29,447 nt of DNA from CAYQEC01 sp964416425. Its GTDB lineage: Bacteria; Actinomycetota; Acidimicrobiia; Spongiisociales; UBA5794. The notes under the pieces are model-generated. The model made no database searches and was not told the DNA's origin. It saw only the letters and a list, made by a program, of their open reading frames with translations. Position numbers and translations under genes: made by a program. The stretch is from the NCBI GenBank assembly GCA_964416425.1, contig CAYQEC010000027.1:1-29447 (forward strand). The letters are read 5' to 3'. Each line of letters opens with the position of its first letter. Positions within the stretch are counted from its first letter, which is position 1. Positions 24,436 through 29,447 of this stretch are shown here, one piece after another.

Positions 24436-25854
24436 ATGACGTCGCCAGTCACCCAACCGCTCAGTGCCGGCGCCATGACACGGCGCGGGCCGTTCTCGCG
24501 TTTCTTCTGGGCCGCCGCCATCTCCAGCACGGGTGACTGGATCACCCTCTTCGCCATGCTGGCCCTGGCCGACTCGATCGGCGGCGAAAGCGGCATCCTG
24601 GTGACGCTGGTGGCCCGTATCGTCCCCGGGCTGGCGCTGGGGGCGGTGGCGGGGGTGATCACCGACCGCGTGGACCGGCGCAAGCTGGTCGTCATCGCCG
24701 ACGTCGGGCGGGGACTCGTCATCCCCTCCCTGGTTCTTGTCCGGACGCTCCCCACCCTGGTGGCGATCACGGTCCTGCTCGAGCTGCTCAGCCTGCTGGG
24801 CCAGCCTCCCCGCACCGCCATGGTGCCCCGGCTGGTGGCGCCCGAGAACCTCGTGACCGCCAACAGCCTGATGCTGGGCGCCGCCTACGGCACGGTCCCG
24901 TTGGGAGCGGGTTTCAACTTCGTGCTCGCCTCGCTTCCCGCCGTCACCCTGGGCGGCCTGCTCCCCGCGGTCACCCAGGGCCTGGCGCTGGCGTTCTTCG
25001 TCGACGCCGGGACCTTCTTCATCTCCGGCTTCCTGGTGGCGACCTTGCCCCGCATCGAATCGCCGCTCGCCGTCCAGGCCTCCAACGGGGTCGACCTGCG
25101 GGCCTCGTGGGCCGACTTCGTCGACGGCACCCGGTTCCTGATGCGCGAAGCGAGGGTGCGGCGGGTGATCCTCGGCATGGCGACGGCGCTCTTCGGCGGC
25201 GGGACGGTGATCGTGCTCGGCAAGGCTTTCGCCGAGGACGTGCTCGGCGCCGATCCGGCGGCGTTTTTCGCCCTCATCACCGCCCTCGGGATGGGAGCCG
25301 GCGCCGGCATCATGCTCGTCTCCTTCTACGAGCACCGCATCATCCACCGCGATCTCGTCTTCGGGCTCGCCCTGCTCGGCACCGGCGCCGGATTGGCGGC
25401 GGCGGCCATTGTCAACACCGTCGCCGCCGCCTTCGCCTGGATGCTGCTGTTCGGGTTCGGGGCGGGCGCCGGGTACGTGATGGCCATGACCCACCTCCAC
25501 GAGGGGGTCGACGACGAGATGCGGGGACGGGTGTTCGCCACCCTGTTCGCCCTCATGCGCATCGGCCTCTTCGTCTCGATGGCGATCGCGGTGCCGCTCG
25601 TCGGGGCCTTCCGCAACCTCCGCCTGGGGCGCCTCAACGACCCGAGCCGCTGGGTCCTGTTCCTGGGAGGACTCACCATCGTGGCGTCGGGCGCCATGAT
25701 CGTCTGGAGCCTGCGCCACCTGCTGCGGTTCCCTGAGCTCGGCAGCGAGGCCCGTGAGATCATGGTGGAGGCGGAGCGGGCCCGGCGGGTGCAGATCCGG
25801 CGCCCGAGCGACGAGGCCCCTCCCGATGCGGCCGAAGTGGACGAGGACCCGTGA
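24436..25854 (+). CDS. Major facilitator superfamily transporter
   Basis: A 472-residue MFS permease of the MFS_3 (EntS-like exporter) type with about 12 membrane segments. The first helix contains FFWAAAISSTGDWITLFA. The loop between helices 2 and 3 reads GVITDRVDRRKLVVIADVGRG, the MFS signature GxxxDRxxRR. LLSLLGQPPRTAMVPRLVAPENLVTANSL is typical of this subfamily. The second half starts near ARVRRVILGMA and includes HEGVDDEMRGRVFA. The C-terminal tail is charged and cytoplasmic. The stop overlaps the tmk start (GTGA). Proteins joining an MFS domain to dTMP kinase are, as I recall, annotated in other actinobacteria; here they are separate genes. The substrate is unknown. Confidence 0.88.
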   Translation: MTSPVTQPLSAGAMTRRGPFSRFFWAAAISSTGDWITLFAMLALADSIGGESGILVTLVARIVPGLALGAVAGVITDRVDRRKLVVIADVGRGLVIPSLVLVRTLPTLVAITVLLELLSLLGQPPRTAMVPRLVAPENLVTANSLMLGAAYGTVPLGAGFNFVLASLPAVTLGGLLPAVTQGLALAFFVDAGTFFISGFLVATLPRIESPLAVQASNGVDLRASWADFVDGTRFLMREARVRRVILGMATALFGGGTVIVLGKAFAEDVLGADPAAFFALITALGMGAGAGIMLVSFYEHRIIHRDLVFGLALLGTGAGLAAAAIVNTVAAAFAWMLLFGFGAGAGYVMAMTHLHEGVDDEMRGRVFATLFALMRIGLFVSMAIAVPLVGAFRNLRLGRLNDPSRWVLFLGGLTIVASGAMIVWSLRHLLRFPELGSEAREIMVEAERARRVQIRRPSDEAPPDAAEVDEDP

Positions 25855-26449
25855 ACAGCCACTACATCGCCTTCGAAGGGATCGAGGGAACCGGGAAGTC
25901 GACCCTTGCCGCCCGCTGCGCCACCCACCTGCGCCGCCACGGGGTCGACGTCGTCGAGGTGCGGGAACCGGGAGGCACCGCCACCGGGGAGCGCATCCGC
26001 CGGGTGCTGCTCGACGAAGGAGGTACGGTCGCCCCGTGGAGTGAGGCGCTGCTGTTCGCGGCGGCCCGGGCCCAACTCGCCCGCGAGGTCGTAGGCCCGG
26101 CGCTCGCCGCCGGGAGCTGGGTGGTGAGTGATCGCTCCGTCTACTCCTCCCTCGCCTACCAGGGCGGGGGGAGAGGGCTCGGGGTGGAACGGGTGCGCTC
26201 CGTCAACGCCCCCGGGCTCGGTGAGGTGTGGCCCGAGCTCGTCGTGCTGCTCCGGCTCGCTCCCGAGATCGGCTTGAAGCGGCAGCAGGTCCCCGACCGG
26301 ATCGGCTCGGAGGGCCTCGGCTTCCAGGAACGGGTGGCGGCGACCTTCGACGAGCTGGTGGCCGCCGAGCCGGGGCGGTTCGTCGTCGCCGAGGCCGACT
26401 CGCCGATCGACGAGGTGTGGGACACGGTGCGGCAAGCGATGGAGGAGCG

Positions 26450-26474
<25 letters not shown>
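25851..26474 (+). CDS. tmk: Thymidylate kinase
   Basis: A 207-residue dTMP kinase, which phosphorylates dTMP to dTDP with ATP for dTTP synthesis. The P-loop reads FEGIEGTGKSTLA (about 8-20). REPGGTATGERIRRVLLDEG is the dTMP-binding region. DRSVYSSLAYQGGGRGL carries the DRY/S-type motif, and LLRLAPEIGLKRQQ leads to the LID region (RIGSEGLGFQERVAATF). GTG 25851 overlaps the MFS stop. The 3' end overlaps the delta-prime gene by 25 bases. Pairing of tmk with holB is a widely conserved order. Confidence 0.95.
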
Positions 26475-27494
<1,020 letters not shown>

Positions 27495-27508
<14 letters not shown>

Positions 27509-28199
27509 TTTCCCATCGGCGACCGCGGCCCGCCGCTTGGTGGCGGTGACGCACCGACCCCTCGGTTGGCTGGGGCGCCGGCTCTTCGACCTCGAGGTCA
27601 CCGGTCGCCAGCACCTTCCCCCCGACGGTCCCGCGGTGCTCACCGCCAACCACCTGTCGCTGATCGATCCGGTGCTGGTCACCCTGGCGGCCGGGCGCAA
27701 CGTGCGCTACCTGGCGCTCGACGAGTTGTTCGGCCGGTCCCGTCTCTTCGACCGGGTGACCCTCTTCCACGGCGCCATTCCCATGTCCCGCACCCGTCCG
27801 CCGCTCGGGGCGTTGCGGCAAGCTCTCGCCCACCTCGACACTGGTGGCCTGCTCGGGGTGTTCCCGGAGGGTCGGCGCGTCACGGCGTGGGGAGAGGTTG
27901 CCCCGAAACGGGGCGCGGCCTGGCTGGCGATCGGCAGCGGCGCCCCGCTGGTTCCGGTGGCGATCCACGGCAGTGAGGGGACCATGGGGATGGAGCAGCC
28001 GGCGCTGCGGCGGACCCCGGTGCGCATCTGGATCGAGCCGCCCCTGATCCCCGACGACTACCTCGATCGGGTCGACCCGCCGGCGGCGATGATGGCCGAC
28101 TGGGAACGGGCGCTCGATGCCAGGCTCGGCCCGTGGATCGACCGCGCCGCGGGCGGCTTGCGGTCCGGTGACGACCCCCGCCCCACCCTCCCGCGGTGA
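27495..28199 (+). CDS. plsC: 1-acyl-glycerol-3-phosphate acyltransferase (PlsC family)
   Basis: A 234-residue acyltransferase that transfers an acyl group to lysophosphatidic acid in phospholipid synthesis. The HX4D motif is in NHLSLID. FHGAIPMSR is the glycerol-phosphate-binding block 2, FPEGRR is block 3, and VPVAIHGSEGT is block 4. The start is uncertain: GTG 27495 overlaps the holB stop by 14 bases, while TTG 27537, GTG 27540 and GTG 27546 give a shorter N-terminus closer to the family. None has a clear ribosome binding site. The frame extends further upstream within holB, but that part is a shadow of it. Confidence 0.88.
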
Positions 28200-28260
28200 T
28201 GGTCGCGCTCTCACCGGTCCCGTCTCAGTGGTATCCGTCCGCTCGTGTCAGTAGTGTTCA

Positions 28261-28285
28261 TCAGTGGGCCCCAACGGCCCCCTGA
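28261..28285 (+). promoter_or_regulatory. Strong hairpin in the leader of the ABC substrate-binding gene
   Basis: Arms at 28261-28270 and 28276-28285 pair at nine of ten positions around a 5-base loop (core GGGCC-ccaac-GGCCC, flanked by TCAG and CTGA, with one T-C mismatch). It ends 18 bases before the GGAGG at 28304. No T-run follows, so it is not a typical terminator. It may stabilise the mRNA, regulate translation, end plsC transcription or act as an operator. The remaining gap after plsC has no clear promoter. Confidence 0.45.
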
Positions 28286-28314
28286 GGAGGAACTCCCGAT
28301 TCCGGAGGGTATGT

Positions 28315-29447
28315 ATGAGAAGAGGAAAGTGGTTCTTGCTGGCTGTGGTCTTTGCGATGCTCGTTGCAGCGTGCGGCAGTGACAACGGCGGGTCGAAGAA
28401 GGTGGGTGCGGAGTTCACGGTTTCCGGCGCCCCGACCGGCGTCGAGCTAGACGCGCTCAAAGGCTTCATGAACGTCTACGACACCGAGACCGACTCCACC
28501 ATCACGGTGACCGGATCCGACAGCTTCGAGACGGAGCTGCGCATCCAGGTCGAGGGCGGTAACCCACCGGAGGTGGCGTTCACGCCGCAGCCTGCTTCGA
28601 TCTGCGAGTTCGCCGACGAGGGCAAGCTCGTCTCGCTGGAGGACATGGGTTTCGACATCGCCACGATGGAAGCGGATCACTCGAAGTTCTGGATGGACCT
28701 CGGCCTCTGCGCCGACGGCAACCACTACGGCATTCCGTGGTTCCCGAACTTCAAGTCGATCATTTTCTACCACCAGCCGACGTTCGAGGCCGAGGGCTAC
28801 ACCATCCCGGAGACCTGGGATGACCTGATCGCCCTCTCCACGCAGATGGTGGCCGACGGCTACACCCCGTGGTGCATGGGCTTCGGCAGCGGCGACAACA
28901 CCGGCTGGCCGGGCACCGACTGGATCGAGGACATCTACGTCCGCGAATCCGGCAGCGCCATGTACAGCCAGTGGTTCAAGCACGACATCCCATTCAACGA
29001 TCCATCCGTCGCCAAGGCGTTCGACACCTTCGGTGAGATCCTGTTCGGCGACGGTTTCGTGCTCGGCGGCGCCGAGAACGTGGCGAGCACCAGCTTCCAG
29101 GACTCGCCGGCTCCGTTGTTCGATGATCCCAAACCCGGCTGTCTGATGCTGAAGCAGGGCTCGTTCATCTCGAACTTCTTCGAGCAGGCTCCCGGCTACG
29201 AGCCCGGTGAGGAATCCGAGATCAAGGTGTTCCCGTTCCCGAGCATCGACGGCAACGTCGGCGCCATGGGCGGCGGCGACACCCTGATCGTGTTCGACGA
29301 CTCCGACGGTGAGGTGCAGGCCATCAAGGACTGGATCTCACCCGACTGGCAGTGCACGCTGGCGTCTCCCGACGGCGGTGGCATCGCCAAGTACGGCGGC
29401 CACGGTGTCGCCGGGGTGGAGCGGCTCCCGGGCAACAAGAACGTGGA
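28315..29447 (+). CDS. ABC transporter substrate-binding lipoprotein, alpha-glucoside type (partial)
   Basis: The first 377 residues of a gene cut by the window end; no stop is present. ATG 28315 follows GGAGG at a 6-base spacing. A lipoprotein signal ends LVAAC, making Cys20 the acylated residue. The body fits a cluster B/D solute-binding protein of the carbohydrate ABC class: DALKGFMNVYDTETDSTITV, then NPPEVAFTPQP, IPETWDDLIALSTQMV, and GWPGTDWIEDIYVRESG, which resembles AglE-type alpha-glucoside binding proteins. The C-terminal lobe includes MGGGDTLIVFDDSDGEVQAIKDWI. Permease genes would be expected downstream. Codon usage resembles the rest of the window but is less extreme in GC. Confidence 0.85.
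   Translation, partial: MRRGKWFLLAVVFAMLVAACGSDNGGSKKVGAEFTVSGAPTGVELDALKGFMNVYDTETDSTITVTGSDSFETELRIQVEGGNPPEVAFTPQPASICEFADEGKLVSLEDMGFDIATMEADHSKFWMDLGLCADGNHYGIPWFPNFKSIIFYHQPTFEAEGYTIPETWDDLIALSTQMVADGYTPWCMGFGSGDNTGWPGTDWIEDIYVRESGSAMYSQWFKHDIPFNDPSVAKAFDTFGEILFGDGFVLGGAENVASTSFQDSPAPLFDDPKPGCLMLKQGSFISNFFEQAPGYEPGEESEIKVFPFPSIDGNVGAMGGGDTLIVFDDSDGEVQAIKDWISPDWQCTLASPDGGGIAKYGGHGVAGVERLPGNKNV

Overview
This is a high-GC, gene-dense window with strong third-position GC bias. It probably comes from an actinobacterium of the class Acidimicrobiia or a close relative. Three things point that way: a Tad locus of the actinobacterial Ssd/CpaF/TadB/TadC/DUF4244/TadE type, a PimB'-like mannosyltransferase beside topA, and two surface proteins with the Cys-containing SLH-like repeat (ITRGCNPPxNDRYCP) that I associate with that class. 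The taxonomic call is an inference from gene content. No rRNA, tRNA, CRISPR array, insertion sequence or integrase is visible.

Layout. (1) 113-1117: a secreted protein with three SLH-like repeats. (2) 1365-5236: a compact Tad pilus/secretion operon of seven overlapping or closely spaced genes. It holds a CpaE/Ssd-like protein without a P-loop, the CpaF/TadA ATPase, TadB, TadC, a small pilin-like peptide and two TadE-like pseudopilins. (3) 5333-7800: a two-gene 2-oxoacid:ferredoxin oxidoreductase in which the gamma domain is fused to the C-terminus of the beta subunit. (4) 12105-7829, minus strand: a large surface protein (discoidin-like domain, propeller-like region, Ig-like repeats, SLH-like repeats), followed by a PqqD-like protein and a small S24/S26-type serine protease. 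(5) 13390-12176, minus strand: an LCP-family lipoprotein. (6) 13608-17091: a potassium uptake operon with two TrkA subunits, a 49-residue membrane peptide, TrkH and a secreted OB-like membrane-anchored protein. (7) 17183-19258: a membrane pyrophosphatase with the K+-dependent signature. (8) 19355-21659: a tandem histidine phosphatase and a GT4 mannosyltransferase. (9) 21755-28199: topoisomerase I, an MFS permease, thymidylate kinase, DNA polymerase III delta-prime and a PlsC-type acyltransferase. (10) 28315 to the end: a truncated alpha-glucoside-type ABC substrate-binding lipoprotein.

How the genes work together. The Tad genes encode the inner-membrane motor and pseudopilins of a surface appendage or secretion machine; the prepilin peptidase is not in the window. 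The Trk genes import K+, and the adjacent pyrophosphatase is of the class that needs K+ and energises the membrane. TopA, Tmk and HolB serve DNA topology, dTTP supply and clamp loading. The least explained parts are the surface protein/PqqD/protease unit, the degenerate CpaE-like protein, the beta-gamma fusion and the small peptide between trkA and trkH.
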